A stretch of DNA of 64,000 bases from Carideicomes alvinocaridis (GTDB lineage: Bacteria; Pseudomonadota; Alphaproteobacteria; Rhodobacterales; Rhodobacteraceae). Below are positions 26,280 through 35,293 of this stretch, in pieces. Under the pieces are notes generated by a model, which saw nothing but the letters and a program-made list of their open reading frames with translations, had not been told where the DNA came from and made no database searches. The DNA is taken from assembly GCA_005473895.2 (NCBI GenBank), contig SRJI02000015.1, forward strand, positions 1 to 64,000, written 5' to 3'. Positions within the stretch are counted from its first letter, which is position 1. Every line of letters begins with the position of its first letter. The translations under genes were made by a program, and so were the position numbers.

Positions 26280-28820
26280 CTACTCCCGCGCGCGCAGGAT
26301 CCGGGCCGGGCGGGCGGAGAGCGGCCGCCAGGCGAAGGCGAGGCCGGTCAGCAGCGTCGCCAGCACGCCGCCCGCCACGATCCCGAGCGCGTTGGGCCAG
26401 ATCACGGCAAAGCCGGTCTGCATCACGAAGTGCGTCACCGCCCATGCCCCCGCGATGCCCGCCGCCAGCGCCACCGCGCCGGCTGCCGCGCCCAGCAGCG
26501 CCGCGCGCAGGGCAAAGCTCTGCAGGATGCGGGCGCGCGCGGCGCCCAGGGTCTTGAGCACCGCCGCCTCGTAGCTGCGCGCACCTTCGCCCGCCGCCGC
26601 GGCCCCGACCAGCACCAGCAGCCCCGTCAGCAGCGTGGCCGCCGCGCCCCAGCGGATGGCGGAGGCGATGCCGCCCAGCAGCTCGCTCACCCGCGCGATG
26701 CCGTCCCGGACCGAGATCGCGGTGATGTTGGGATAGCTGTCGGAGACGTCCCGCAGGATCGCCGCCTCCGCCTCCTGGTCGGCATAGACCGTGGCGATGA
26801 AGGTATGCGGTGCGCCCTGCAGCGCGGCCGGGTCCATCGACATGACGAAGCCCATCCCGGCGCTGGAGAAATCCACCTGCCGGAACGAGGCGATGGTGGC
26901 GGTGATGTCTCGGCCCAGGATGTTGACGGTGACCGTGTCGCCCAGGCTCAGCCCCATCTCCTCCGCCTCCTCGGCGGCAAAGCTGACGAGCGGCGGGCCG
27001 TCGTAATCCTCGGGCCACCATTCGCCGGCGGTGATCCGCGTCCTCTCCGGCAGTTCGGCGGAATAGGTGAGGCCGCGGTCGCCCTGGACGACCCAGTGAT
27101 CGCCCGCCACCTCCTGCGCCGGGCGGCCGTTGATCTGCGTCAGTACCCCGCGCAGCATCGGCGCGCTGTCCATGCGGCTGACGGCGGGGTCGTCCGCCAT
27201 CCGCTGGCGCAGCTCGTCGATCTGGTCCTGCTGGATGTCGACGAAGAAATACGAGGGCGCCACGTCCGGCAGGTCGCGCGAGATCGCCGCGCGCAGGTTG
27301 CCGTCGATCTGGCCCACCGCCGCCAGCACCGAAAGCCCCAGCCCCAGCGACAGCACCACCGGCATCGCGCCCTCGCTGCTGCCCCCGATGGAGGCGAGCG
27401 CCCATCTGAGGGCCGGGCGTCCGCGCGCCCCGTGCCGCGCCGCGCGGGCCAGCCGGGTGATGCCGAGCCCCGCCAGGGCCAGCAGCACCAGCGCGAAGCC
27501 GATGCCGCCCGCGGTCCAGAGCGTCAGCTCGGCCATGCCCGATAGCGCCGCCGCGCCCGCCACCAGAAGCGCCAGCAGGCCGAGGATCGCCAGCAGGAAG
27601 CGCGCCCTCGGCCAGCGCCGTCCGCCGCCGGGCGCATCGCGGAACAAAGCGGCGGCCTGGACCTGCTCGGTCCGGGCCAGCGGCCACAGCGTGAAGATCA
27701 GCGCCGTCAGCGCGCCGTAGAGCGCGGCCTCGGTCAGCGGGGCGGGGTAGAAGGTGAAGATCGCGGGCACCGGCAGGCTGGCCTCGATCAGCGGGGCAAA
27801 GGCCAGCGGGGCCACCCAGCCCAGCAGCAGGCCCAGCAGGATGCCCGCCGCCGACAGCACGCCGATCTGGATGAAATAGACCAGGAAGATCGTGCGCCGG
27901 GACGCGCCCAGAGTGCGCAACGTGGCGATCACCGGCACCTTGCCGGCGATATAGGCCCTGACCGCGGCCGAGACGCCGACACCGCCCACGGCCAGCCCGG
28001 AAAGCCCGACGAGAACGAGAAAGGCGCCCAGCCGCTCCACGAATTCCGATATGCCGGGCGCGCCGTTGCGCGCATCGCGCCAGCGCAGCCCGCTTTCGGG
28101 GAACTGCGCCTTGGTCTCGGCCTCCAGCGCGGCGAGGTCAGCGTCTTCGGGCAGGGCCAGCCGGTACTTGGTTTCGAACAGCGTACCGGGGGACAGGAGC
28201 CCCGAAGCCTCCAGCGCCTCCGTCCGCACGATGGTGCGGGGCCCGAGGGAAAAGCCCGCGCCCGCATCGTCGGGTTCACGGACCAGCCGGGCGGACAGGC
28301 GGAAGTCCTGGTCGCCCAGCCGGAACACGTCGCCCGGAGCCAGCGCCAGCCGGTCGGCCAGGAGCGGCGCCATCACCGCCCCGGGCAGGCCGTCGCGGAC
28401 CTCCAGCGCCCGGGCGAGCGGCATGTCGGGCTCCAGCACGACCTCGCCCAGCAGCGGATAAGCGGCATCCACGGACTTCACCTGTGTCAGCCCACGCTCG
28501 GAGCTTTCGCCTTCTCCCACCACCGCCATGGAGCGGAAATCGGTCACTTCCGACAGCGCCTCGGACCGCCCGGCCAGCCAGTCCCGCTCGGCGTCGGTGG
28601 CGAAGCGATAGGTGAATTCCACCTCCGCATCGCCCCCCAGCAGCGAGGCCCCCTCGGCCGAGAGACCGGCCTCGATCGCCGAGCGGACGGAGCCGACGCC
28701 GGCGATGGCGGCCACGCCGAGTGCGAGGCAGGCGATCAGGATGCGGAACCCCTGCAGGCCGCCGCGCAATCCTCCGCGCAGCTCGCGGGCGGCGAGACGG
28801 GCAGCGGTGGGCAGGCTCAT
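26280..28820 (-). CDS. ybbP: FtsX-like ABC transporter permease, YbbP type
   Basis: 846 residues. One N-terminal membrane helix and a long periplasmic part (about 45-255) are followed by two FtsX-type membrane blocks separated by a second periplasmic region, with roughly ten helices in all, as in E. coli YbbP. Such permeases of the MacB/LolCDE superfamily act mechanically in the envelope rather than as import channels. The neighbour ybbA, 31 bp upstream, is its ATPase, and tesA is divergent, the same arrangement as in E. coli. Confidence 0.92.
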   Translation of the reverse strand: MSLPTAARLAARELRGGLRGGLQGFRILIACLALGVAAIAGVGSVRSAIEAGLSAEGASLLGGDAEVEFTYRFATDAERDWLAGRSEALSEVTDFRSMAVVGEGESSERGLTQVKSVDAAYPLLGEVVLEPDMPLARALEVRDGLPGAVMAPLLADRLALAPGDVFRLGDQDFRLSARLVREPDDAGAGFSLGPRTIVRTEALEASGLLSPGTLFETKYRLALPEDADLAALEAETKAQFPESGLRWRDARNGAPGISEFVERLGAFLVLVGLSGLAVGGVGVSAAVRAYIAGKVPVIATLRTLGASRRTIFLVYFIQIGVLSAAGILLGLLLGWVAPLAFAPLIEASLPVPAIFTFYPAPLTEAALYGALTALIFTLWPLARTEQVQAAALFRDAPGGGRRWPRARFLLAILGLLALLVAGAAALSGMAELTLWTAGGIGFALVLLALAGLGITRLARAARHGARGRPALRWALASIGGSSEGAMPVVLSLGLGLSVLAAVGQIDGNLRAAISRDLPDVAPSYFFVDIQQDQIDELRQRMADDPAVSRMDSAPMLRGVLTQINGRPAQEVAGDHWVVQGDRGLTYSAELPERTRITAGEWWPEDYDGPPLVSFAAEEAEEMGLSLGDTVTVNILGRDITATIASFRQVDFSSAGMGFVMSMDPAALQGAPHTFIATVYADQEAEAAILRDVSDSYPNITAISVRDGIARVSELLGGIASAIRWGAAATLLTGLLVLVGAAAAGEGARSYEAAVLKTLGAARARILQSFALRAALLGAAAGAVALAAGIAGAWAVTHFVMQTGFAVIWPNALGIVAGGVLATLLTGLAFAWRPLSARPARILRARE

Positions 28821-28851
28821 GCGTCGGTCCTCGCCGGGGCGTGGCAGGCGC

Positions 28852-29550
28852 TCATTCCGCGGCCTCCGCGGTCCGGGATGGCTCTTCCAGCCGGCCGTCG
28901 CGCAGGCGGATCACCCGGTCGCAGCGCTCGGCCAGGTCGCGGGCATGGGTGACCAGCACCAGCGTCGCCCCGTGCCGGTCGCGCAGACCGAAAAGCAGAT
29001 CCACGATCGCCTCGCCCGTCGTGCCGTCGAGGTTGCCCGTGGGCTCGTCCGCCAGCAGGATGTCGGGCCGGGTGACAGAGGCGCGGGCCAGCGCCACCCG
29101 CTGCTGTTCGCCGCCCGACATCTGCGCCGGGTAATGCCCCGCGCGATGGGCCAGCCCCACCGCCTCCAGCTCCGCCTCCGCGCGCTCGAAGGCGTCCTTC
29201 GCGCCGGCCAGTTCCAGCGGGGTCGCCACGTTTTCCAGCGCGGTCATGGTCGGAATCAGGTGGAAGGACTGGAAGACCACACCCATATGTTCCCTGCGGA
29301 ACCGGGCCAGCGCGTCCTCGTCCAGCCCCGTCAGGTCGCGGCCCAACGCCTCGATCCGGCCGGAGGTGACGCGCTCCAGCCCGCCCATCAGCATGAGGAG
29401 CGACGACTTGCCCGATCCCGACGGCCCCACGAGCCCCAGCGTTTCCCCCTTTTTCACATCGAGCGAGATCCCGTGCAGGATCTCCACCGGCCCGGCATTG
29501 CCGTCTAGGGTCAGCGCGAGGTCGCGCAGCGTGAGGACGGGATCGGTCAT
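28852..29550 (-). CDS. ybbA: ABC transporter ATP-binding protein YbbA
   Basis: 232 residues. Walker A GPSGSGKSS, signature MSGGEQQRVALARA, Walker B DILLADEPTGNLD and the H-loop LVTHARDLA are all intact. The length and the sequence between motifs fit the LolD/MacB branch. It pairs with the YbbP permease downstream. The ATG at 29550 overlaps the divergent tesA ATG within a CATG tetranucleotide, so the promoter of each gene must lie inside the other. Confidence 0.92.
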   Translation of the reverse strand: MTDPVLTLRDLALTLDGNAGPVEILHGISLDVKKGETLGLVGPSGSGKSSLLMLMGGLERVTSGRIEALGRDLTGLDEDALARFRREHMGVVFQSFHLIPTMTALENVATPLELAGAKDAFERAEAELEAVGLAHRAGHYPAQMSGGEQQRVALARASVTRPDILLADEPTGNLDGTTGEAIVDLLFGLRDRHGATLVLVTHARDLAERCDRVIRLRDGRLEEPSRTAEAAE

Positions 29551-30271
29551 GGGCAGGCTCGTCTCCTGGTTGGGGCGGGCGGTTCGCCAAGGATATGGGG
29601 CCTCGCTGCAGCGGAGCAAGGCGGCAGCCCTGATCCTGATCGCCGCACCCACGCTGGCCTGGGCCGAGCCGGTGCAGATCGTGGCGCTGGGCGACAGCCT
29701 GACCGCGGGCTACGGGCTGCAGCGCGACAAGGGCTTCGTGCCGCGGCTGCAGGCCTGGCTCGACGCGCGCGGCGCCGAGGCGGAGGTGGTGAATGCCGGC
29801 GTCTCGGGCGACACCACGGCCGGCGGGCTTGCCCGGGCGGAGTGGTCTCTGGGCGACAAGGCGGACGCGATGATCCTGGCGCTGGGCGGCAACGACCTGC
29901 TGCGCGGGATCGACCCGGCGGTGACCCGCGAAAACCTGCGCCAAATCCTGCAGATCGCCGAGGCGAAGGGCGTCGAGGTGATGCTGGTCGGGTTGCAGAG
30001 CTCGGGCAATTACGGTGCCGCCTACAAGCAGGAATTCGACGCGATCTATCCCGACCTGTCGGAGGAATTCGGCACGCTTTACGAAAGCAACTGGTTCCGG
30101 GCCCTGGCCAATGACGGACAGGGGATGATCGACCAGAAATGGATGCAGGGCGACGGCATCCACCCCAACGGACGCGGCGTGGAGCGGATCGTGGAGCAGC
30201 TGGGCCCGACCGTGCTTGACCTGGTGGAGCGGGCGCAGGCCGACGCCACCACCCGGGCGCAGGCCGATTGA
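29549..30271 (+). CDS. tesA: Periplasmic lysophospholipase/thioesterase I, GDSL family
   Basis: 240 residues. The signal segment runs to about residue 34 (AAPTLAWA). GDSLTAGYGL holds the nucleophile Ser, NAGVSGDTTAGG and GGNDLL form the oxyanion hole, and GDGIHPNGRG holds Asp and His. This is the TesA/arylesterase type of SGNH hydrolase, acting in the periplasm on acyl esters. The ATG at 29549 follows GAGG at 13 bp; a TTG at 29570 is an alternative start. The stop overlaps the next gene (TGATG). Confidence 0.9.
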   Translation: MGRLVSWLGRAVRQGYGASLQRSKAAALILIAAPTLAWAEPVQIVALGDSLTAGYGLQRDKGFVPRLQAWLDARGAEAEVVNAGVSGDTTAGGLARAEWSLGDKADAMILALGGNDLLRGIDPAVTRENLRQILQIAEAKGVEVMLVGLQSSGNYGAAYKQEFDAIYPDLSEEFGTLYESNWFRALANDGQGMIDQKWMQGDGIHPNGRGVERIVEQLGPTVLDLVERAQADATTRAQAD

Positions 30272-30915
30272 TGCCCGGCCGGCTCTTCCTCGAGACCCCG
30301 CTGCGGGTCCTGGCCGACCGGGCAAGCGAGGCCGGCCTGCCCGGCGCCTGGGTGGAGGGAGAGCGGGCCGAGGACGATCCCCCGCGCCGCAACATCCAGC
30401 CGGGCCAGCAGGTCGCGGTGCTGATGGCGGAGGGCTGGCGCCGCATGCGCTGGGGCATCGTGCCGGTGGGCCGGGTCAATGCCCGCGGCCGCCCGGTGAT
30501 GGAGACGATCATCAACGCCAGGTCCGAGACGGTATTCTCCAAGACCGCCTTCGACGGGGTGGGGCGCGCGGCGATGCCGGCCGATGGCTGGTACGAATGG
30601 ACCGGGCAGAAAAGGCGCAAGACCGCGTGGCGGCTGGCCTCTAGTGACGGGGCGCCGCTCTGGTTCGCCGCGATCACCGATGCCTGGGCCCCGCCGGGCG
30701 GTGGCACGAAGCTCTGGCAGGTGGCCGCGGTGACCTGCGAGCCGTCGAAAGAGGTGGCCGAGATCCACCACCGCATGGGCGTGCTCCTGCGCGAGGCCGA
30801 TCTCGCCACCTGGATCAGCGGAACGGAGGAAGAGGCCGCGGCGCTTGCCCGCCCCTGGCCGGAGGGGGCGCTGCGCATCGAAGAGGCGCGGGACGTGGAC
30901 TGGTCCGCCGCCTGA
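30271..30915 (+). CDS. SRAP (HMCES/YedK) family protein lacking the catalytic cysteine
   Basis: 214 residues. Active-site features of SRAP proteins, which shield abasic sites in single-stranded DNA, are mostly retained: NARSETVF with Asn82, DGWYEW with Glu109 and HHRMGVLL with the active-site His. The N-terminus, however, reads MPGRLF instead of MCGRF. Cys2, which forms the covalent thiazolidine link with the abasic site, is replaced by Pro. The ATG at 30271 overlaps the tesA stop as TGATG, which fixes the start well. It may bind abasic DNA without crosslinking, or have another role. Confidence 0.85.
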   Translation: MPGRLFLETPLRVLADRASEAGLPGAWVEGERAEDDPPRRNIQPGQQVAVLMAEGWRRMRWGIVPVGRVNARGRPVMETIINARSETVFSKTAFDGVGRAAMPADGWYEWTGQKRRKTAWRLASSDGAPLWFAAITDAWAPPGGGTKLWQVAAVTCEPSKEVAEIHHRMGVLLREADLATWISGTEEEAAALARPWPEGALRIEEARDVDWSAA

Positions 30916-30921
30916 GCCTGC

Positions 30922-32406
30922 TCAGGCCAGCGAGCTCGCATCCTCCCAAATGTCGTGCGCGGTCTCCATCGTGCCCTCGAAGGCGAGGCCGAGCGCGCCC
31001 AGCTTCTCCGCCGTGCTGGCAAGCTGGCTGGCCGAGGCCGCATCGGCCGTCCCGGCCAGCGCCGTCGAGATCGCGATGGTCGACCGGATGGCGACCTTGG
31101 CCTTGTCCACCCGCCCGCGCAGCGTGTCGATCTTGACCAGCCCGCGGCGCATTTCGGGCACCTTGTCCTCGGCCAGGGCCGCGTGTTTCATCAGCCGGTA
31201 GCACTGGTCGACCAGCGAATTCACCTCGCGCCGTCCCTGGCTGAGCTGCATCTTGAGCGCGCTCTTCTTCAGCCCCTTGTGCTTGGTCGCCAGCTTGTCG
31301 AGCTTGTCCTCGAGCTTGGTGGTCTTGGCCAGGGCCTTTTCCACGTCCTTGTTGATCTGCCGGGCGCGGAACAGGGTGGAGGCGATGTCCTTCTCGATAT
31401 CCTTGAGCTGGCCCTTCGCCTTGTCGATCGTCGGCACCACGTCGAAGCCGAGCACCGCGTTGACCGTATCGCGCGCGATCTCCTTCTCGCCCTTGTGCCT
31501 GGCATAGGCCTTGGACAATTCCTCCAGCGTCCTCTCGAACAGGATCACCTTGCGCTTGAGGCTCATCGCGGTCTCGGCGATCTCCTTGGCGGTGGCGCAG
31601 ACCGAGCGGGCCAGCATCACCGCCGCGAAGGGGGTGGAGCCCGGCACCGCCAGCCCGCCCGCGGCAAGCCCGGTGCTGACCACGCCCTTGCCGATCGAGA
31701 CGGCCTTTTCCTTGCGGTATTTCTTGGCGATGTCGCGATGGATGCGCACCCGGCGCATGACGTCGGTGGGAATGCGCTTCAGGTCGGCGCGCAGGTCCTG
31801 GATGACCTTGTCGGATTCGTCCTTGGCCATGGCGTTGAGACGCGTCTTGTTCACGCCCCGCTCGCCCGCCTTCTCGTTCATCAGCCGCTGCACCGCGCGG
31901 ACATAGTCGCGGGCGCTCTGCTCCACGCGCTTGTCGATCTGGCGGTATAGGTCGGGCGCGGCGCCGACCGCGTCGATCTCGTCGGCCACCACGTCCAGCA
32001 TCTCGACCTTCAGGGGGCGCTTTTCCTTGATGAAGACGTCGCCCTTGTTGACCCGCTGCACCACGGTGCCGAAATCGATGTTGTAGACGGTGACCATCTT
32101 GCCGCCCGCGGTCTCGATCTCGCGGATCTTCTTGTCGATATCCTTGCAGATATAGCCCAGCTGCGTGTCCAGAAGGCGGAACTGCTCGGGGCGGAGATCC
32201 TTGCGCTTCTGGTTGCGCTTGGCCGAGGCGATGATCCGTTTCTCCAGGTCCTCCAGCGCCTCGATGAGCTTGCCCTTGGACTTTCCGCGCTGCGCCGCCT
32301 TGTAGGCCTTGACCCCGGCCAGGATGTCGTCCCTCGGGTGAGGGGTGGCCCGGATCTCCTTGTCCCAGAGGTTCTTGAACCAGGCTTCGCTCAGATCTCT
32401 GCGCAT
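30922..32406 (-). CDS. Large Lys-rich helical protein of unknown function
   Basis: 494 residues, not recognised. There is no signal peptide. The protein is almost entirely predicted helix and rich in Lys and Glu/Asp, with likely coiled coils at about 30-100, 190-235 and 280-440. Two mildly hydrophobic Gly/Ala/Ser-rich segments (236-270 and 438-475) interrupt the charged helices, the pattern of helical proteins that can insert into membranes, though this is only suggestive. GGGGGA precedes the ATG at 32406. It stands alone, convergent with the SRAP gene 6 bp away, behind an unusually AT-rich upstream region (about 32485-32565). Local gain of the gene is possible. Confidence 0.7.
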   Translation of the reverse strand: MRRDLSEAWFKNLWDKEIRATPHPRDDILAGVKAYKAAQRGKSKGKLIEALEDLEKRIIASAKRNQKRKDLRPEQFRLLDTQLGYICKDIDKKIREIETAGGKMVTVYNIDFGTVVQRVNKGDVFIKEKRPLKVEMLDVVADEIDAVGAAPDLYRQIDKRVEQSARDYVRAVQRLMNEKAGERGVNKTRLNAMAKDESDKVIQDLRADLKRIPTDVMRRVRIHRDIAKKYRKEKAVSIGKGVVSTGLAAGGLAVPGSTPFAAVMLARSVCATAKEIAETAMSLKRKVILFERTLEELSKAYARHKGEKEIARDTVNAVLGFDVVPTIDKAKGQLKDIEKDIASTLFRARQINKDVEKALAKTTKLEDKLDKLATKHKGLKKSALKMQLSQGRREVNSLVDQCYRLMKHAALAEDKVPEMRRGLVKIDTLRGRVDKAKVAIRSTIAISTALAGTADAASASQLASTAEKLGALGLAFEGTMETAHDIWEDASSLA

Positions 32407-32597
32407 CTTTCCCCCTTCCGTGCCGGAGACAGGCAATGGCGATCCGCGGAAAGGTCGGCCCGGCAGTCTTTGCGCGGATGGTGTCGGTAATTGATAATTC
32501 AATCGCAGATTTAATTGCGGAAACCCTAACGGCTCATACCGTCAAAACAAGTGCCGGAATTGTCGATTTCCCGCCCGGCATGGCGTATCCGCCAAAC

Positions 32598-32625
32598 GAA
32601 AACGGGCGCCCCGCAAGGCGCCCGT
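32598..32625 (-). terminator. Rho-independent terminator of the cold shock gene
   Basis: A perfect 9 bp stem, ACGGGCGCC (32602-32610) with GGCGCCCGT (32617-32625), is followed on the minus strand by TTTT. It lies 28 bp after the csp stop. The remaining 32407-32597 is AT-rich and holds the presumed promoter of the unknown helical protein, without a clear box. Confidence 0.8.
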
Positions 32626-32652
32626 CAAAAATAGGTTCCCGTCGCTGCCGGT

Positions 32653-32859
32653 TCAGAGCAGTTCCAGGTTCACCGCCGATTCACGACCGTCACGGCCGGA
32701 TTGCAGCTCGTAGCTGATCTTCTGGTTGTCGGCGAGGCCGGTCAGGCCCGAGCGCTCGACGGCGGAAATGTGGACGAACACGTCCTTGCCGCCGGATTCA
32801 GGGGCGATGAAACCATAGCCCTTCGTGGTGTTGAACCATTTGACGGTGCCTTGTGCCAT
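32653..32859 (-). CDS. cspA: Cold shock protein, CspA family
   Basis: 68 residues, a single cold-shock domain. GTVKWFNTTKGYGFI is RNP1 and KDVFVHISA is RNP2, the aromatic surfaces that bind single-stranded RNA and DNA. It acts as an RNA chaperone. GGAG spaced 8 bases upstream favours the ATG at 32859 over one at 32865. A strong terminator follows. The 204 bp upstream region holds the promoter and leader, with no box that I can fix. Confidence 0.95.
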   Translation of the reverse strand: MAQGTVKWFNTTKGYGFIAPESGGKDVFVHISAVERSGLTGLADNQKISYELQSGRDGRESAVNLELL

Positions 32860-33063
32860 CGTCATCTCTCCAGTTTGTCGTCTGCCCGCAGTATGCGGCA
32901 GCTTGGCGCAGTCAGTAGCAAGATCGAGGACTGGCCGTTGGCGGAGCAGTTGGATCGACAGCAGGTAACTCGCACCCTTTTTTCTAGCAAAGCGGGAGAT
33001 TCGTCACAAGCGGTTTGAAATGCCGCCGGACCTGCGCAGCAAGGCCATGCGGCACCTGTTCGC

Positions 33064-33798
33064 TCAGGCGGCGGTGCTGTCGCCGACGGCCTCCGCGGTT
33101 CCGACTCCGGGGGCTGCCCCGGTCTCGGCCCAGACGCGCAGGATCTCCTCGGCGCGCATCACCACGCCGGTATGCAGCGACACCATGCGCAGCGCGGCCT
33201 GCTCCATCGCCTCGTCGGTTCCGGCGGTCAGATCCGCCGCAACGCAGACCCGGTAGCCGAGGTTGGAAGCGTCGAAGGCGCCGTTCAGCACGCAGCAATC
33301 GGTCATGCCGCCGTTCAGCACCACCCGCTTCACCCCCATGGAGCGCAGCAGGAAGTCGAGGTCGGTGGGGTAGAAGGGCGAGAGCCGCCGCTTGGTGGTC
33401 ACCAGCAGGTCCTCGGCCAGCACCTCGGTGCAAAGCTCTGTCCAGCGCGAGCCTTCGAGCGCGTGCTCCTCGATCCCCGGCAGCGGGTCGGCATAGGTGG
33501 TCACGAGGCTCCGCCAGGCGGCGGGGTGCCGGCCCTTCAGGTCGTCCTCGCCCGTCATGCGCAGGGTGGAGCGAACGTGGATCACCGGCACGCCCATGGC
33601 GCGCGCCTTGCGGTGGAAGGCGTCGATCGGCTCGATGATGGCCCGGCCGCGGGGGGCGGGGCAGGGACACATGGGGTCCTCGCTCAGGTGCCCCTCGTGC
33701 ATGTCGATGGAAATGATGGCGGTGTCGGGGAAGGAGACCCATTCGCGGAAGGTCGCGTCGGGGATCTCTTTCTCGGTGCCGCTGACGATGGCTTTCAT
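33064..33798 (-). CDS. Isochorismatase-family cysteine hydrolase
   Basis: 244 residues. The catalytic triad is Asp32 (SIDMHEGH), Lys136 (TTKRRLSPF) and Cys169 (GGMTDCCVLN). The family includes ureidoacrylate hydrolase, N-carbamoylsarcosine amidase, nicotinamidase and isochorismatase, most of which cut amide or carbamoyl bonds. AAGGAG precedes the ATG at 33798. It is the last gene of the ABC transporter operon, 61 bp after the VOC gene, which suggests that the imported compound or its oxidised product is hydrolysed here. Confidence 0.85.
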   Translation of the reverse strand: MKAIVSGTEKEIPDATFREWVSFPDTAIISIDMHEGHLSEDPMCPCPAPRGRAIIEPIDAFHRKARAMGVPVIHVRSTLRMTGEDDLKGRHPAAWRSLVTTYADPLPGIEEHALEGSRWTELCTEVLAEDLLVTTKRRLSPFYPTDLDFLLRSMGVKRVVLNGGMTDCCVLNGAFDASNLGYRVCVAADLTAGTDEAMEQAALRMVSLHTGVVMRAEEILRVWAETGAAPGVGTAEAVGDSTAA

Positions 33799-33859
33799 CG
33801 CGCGCTCCTTTGGAAATCGGGGTGAGCGGGGGCCGGCATCGCAGCCCCCGCCTGATGCA

Positions 33860-34249
33860 TCATGGATCGGTGCAGGCCAGCCGGATCGCATTGCCGTCCG
33901 GGTCGCGGATCACCGCCATGTACCAGCCGTAATAGGTGACGAACTGCTCCTTCACGAGCGACCCGCCCTTGGCGAGCCCCTGTTCCAGGCAGGTGTCCAG
34001 CTCTTCCTTGGTGGCGCATTTGAAGGTGAAGGCGGTCTGGTCGTTCTCGCCCGCCTTGCGCTCGTCCAGCCCCAGCATCTCGTAGGCGGCGATGGCGGAA
34101 AACCCGATCATCACCTCGCCGGACATGTAGCCCCGGAAGACGTCCGAGCGCAGGCTCTCCACCTCGGCGAGGTCGAAGAGATCACGGTAGAACTCGGACA
34201 ACTTGATGAAATCCTCCGAAAAGAGGCTCACCTGCATCAGCAAATTCAT
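33860..34249 (-). CDS. VOC (glyoxalase/bleomycin resistance) family protein
   Basis: 129 residues with the paired beta-alpha-beta-beta-beta modules of the VOC superfamily. FSEDFIKLSEFYRDLF opens the first module and WYMAVIRDPDGNAIRLAC closes the second, with a likely metal-binding acid near the end. VOC proteins are metal-dependent lyases, dioxygenases or binding proteins; this one is not assignable. AGGAGAG precedes the ATG. It lies 8 bp after the oxygenase gene, so it is in the same operon. Confidence 0.8.
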   Translation of the reverse strand: MNLLMQVSLFSEDFIKLSEFYRDLFDLAEVESLRSDVFRGYMSGEVMIGFSAIAAYEMLGLDERKAGENDQTAFTFKCATKEELDTCLEQGLAKGGSLVKEQFVTYYGWYMAVIRDPDGNAIRLACTDP

Positions 34250-34257
34250 GGTCTCTC

Positions 34258-35244
34258 CTATGCCGCCGTGCCGAAGGTCTTCTCGAACTGGGCGCGCAGA
34301 TGCTCGCCCGCGGTCATCGCCGGGTGCTTGGCATAGCCGTCGTGTTCGAGGATCGTCGGCGCGCATTCCACCTTGTAGAAATATTCCGGGTCGCAGAATG
34401 TCGGGCAGGAATAGCGCGTCTTGTCGGTGTTGTTGTTCAGCACCCGGTGCATGGTCGCCTTGTAGCGGTCGTTGGTGATCACCGGCAGCATCTCACCGAG
34501 GTTGATGATGAAGGTTCCCGGGATCGGCGGGGCCGAGATCCAGTCACCATCCGCGTTGCGCACCTCGAGCCCGCCGATGTCGTCCTGCAGAAGCAGCGTC
34601 AGCAGCCCCCAGTCCGAATGCGCCCCCGCGCCAAGCTGGTTCTCGGCATGATCCGCGGGCATGGGCGGGTATTTGAGGATCCGGCAGTAGTGCAGCGGCT
34701 CCTCCAGCCCCTTGTCGAAGTAATCCTCGGGCAGCTCCAGCGACAGCGCCACCACGCGGGCCAGGTGCCGCCCCAGCTCCAGCACCCGGTTGGAATAGGC
34801 CTCGTAGCGTTCCTGGAACTCGGGGAAGGCCTCGGTCGGCCACTGGTTGCGGCCGGTGCCGGGCACGTTCATCTTCGTGTACCGGTGGGACTCGTCGGCA
34901 TCCACGGAGGCCATGAAGCCCTCCTTCAGGTCCGGCGGCGATCCCTCGTCGAGCGTCTGGGCCGCCATCGGCTCGTAGCCGCGGGTGCTGTCCTCGTTGC
35001 GGCTGTCGAGCGGGGCCTTCACCTCCATCGGCAGGTCGAAGAACTCGGCCGCGAGCTTGAGCTGGTCGTCCATGACCTGCTGCGGGATGCCATGGTTCTT
35101 GATGTAGAAGAAGCCGGGGTCGATGCAGGCTTTCTGCACTTCCCACGCGACCTTCTTCCGTTTCTCGATGTCGTCCGAGAAACTGTCGGTCAGGTCGATG
35201 ATCGGCACTTCGGTGGCCGCTTTCGGGGGTTCGTAAAGGATCAT
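34258..35244 (-). CDS. 2-oxoglutarate/Fe(II)-dependent oxygenase, isopenicillin N synthase type
   Basis: 328 residues. The iron ligands are His209-X-Asp211 (AHSDWGLLT) and His266 (MHRVL); Arg277-X-Ser279 binds the 2-oxoglutarate carboxylate, so this is a co-substrate-using member rather than IPNS itself. The N-terminal PIIDL and GFFYIKNHGIP motifs are typical of the DIOX_N domain. It would hydroxylate or oxidatively cleave the compound brought in by the ABC importer. AAGGAGG precedes the ATG at 35244. It follows the permease genes after 49 bp. Confidence 0.88.
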   Translation of the reverse strand: MILYEPPKAATEVPIIDLTDSFSDDIEKRKKVAWEVQKACIDPGFFYIKNHGIPQQVMDDQLKLAAEFFDLPMEVKAPLDSRNEDSTRGYEPMAAQTLDEGSPPDLKEGFMASVDADESHRYTKMNVPGTGRNQWPTEAFPEFQERYEAYSNRVLELGRHLARVVALSLELPEDYFDKGLEEPLHYCRILKYPPMPADHAENQLGAGAHSDWGLLTLLLQDDIGGLEVRNADGDWISAPPIPGTFIINLGEMLPVITNDRYKATMHRVLNNNTDKTRYSCPTFCDPEYFYKVECAPTILEHDGYAKHPAMTAGEHLRAQFEKTFGTAA

Positions 35245-35293
35245 CTCTTGTCCTCCTTGCTGAATGGCAGTCTTGCCGATGGGCCGGGGCGCG

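Noticed and set aside
30922-32406. Phage tail or tape-measure protein
   Set aside because: No other phage genes nearby, protein too short and without the usual repeats; left as unknown.
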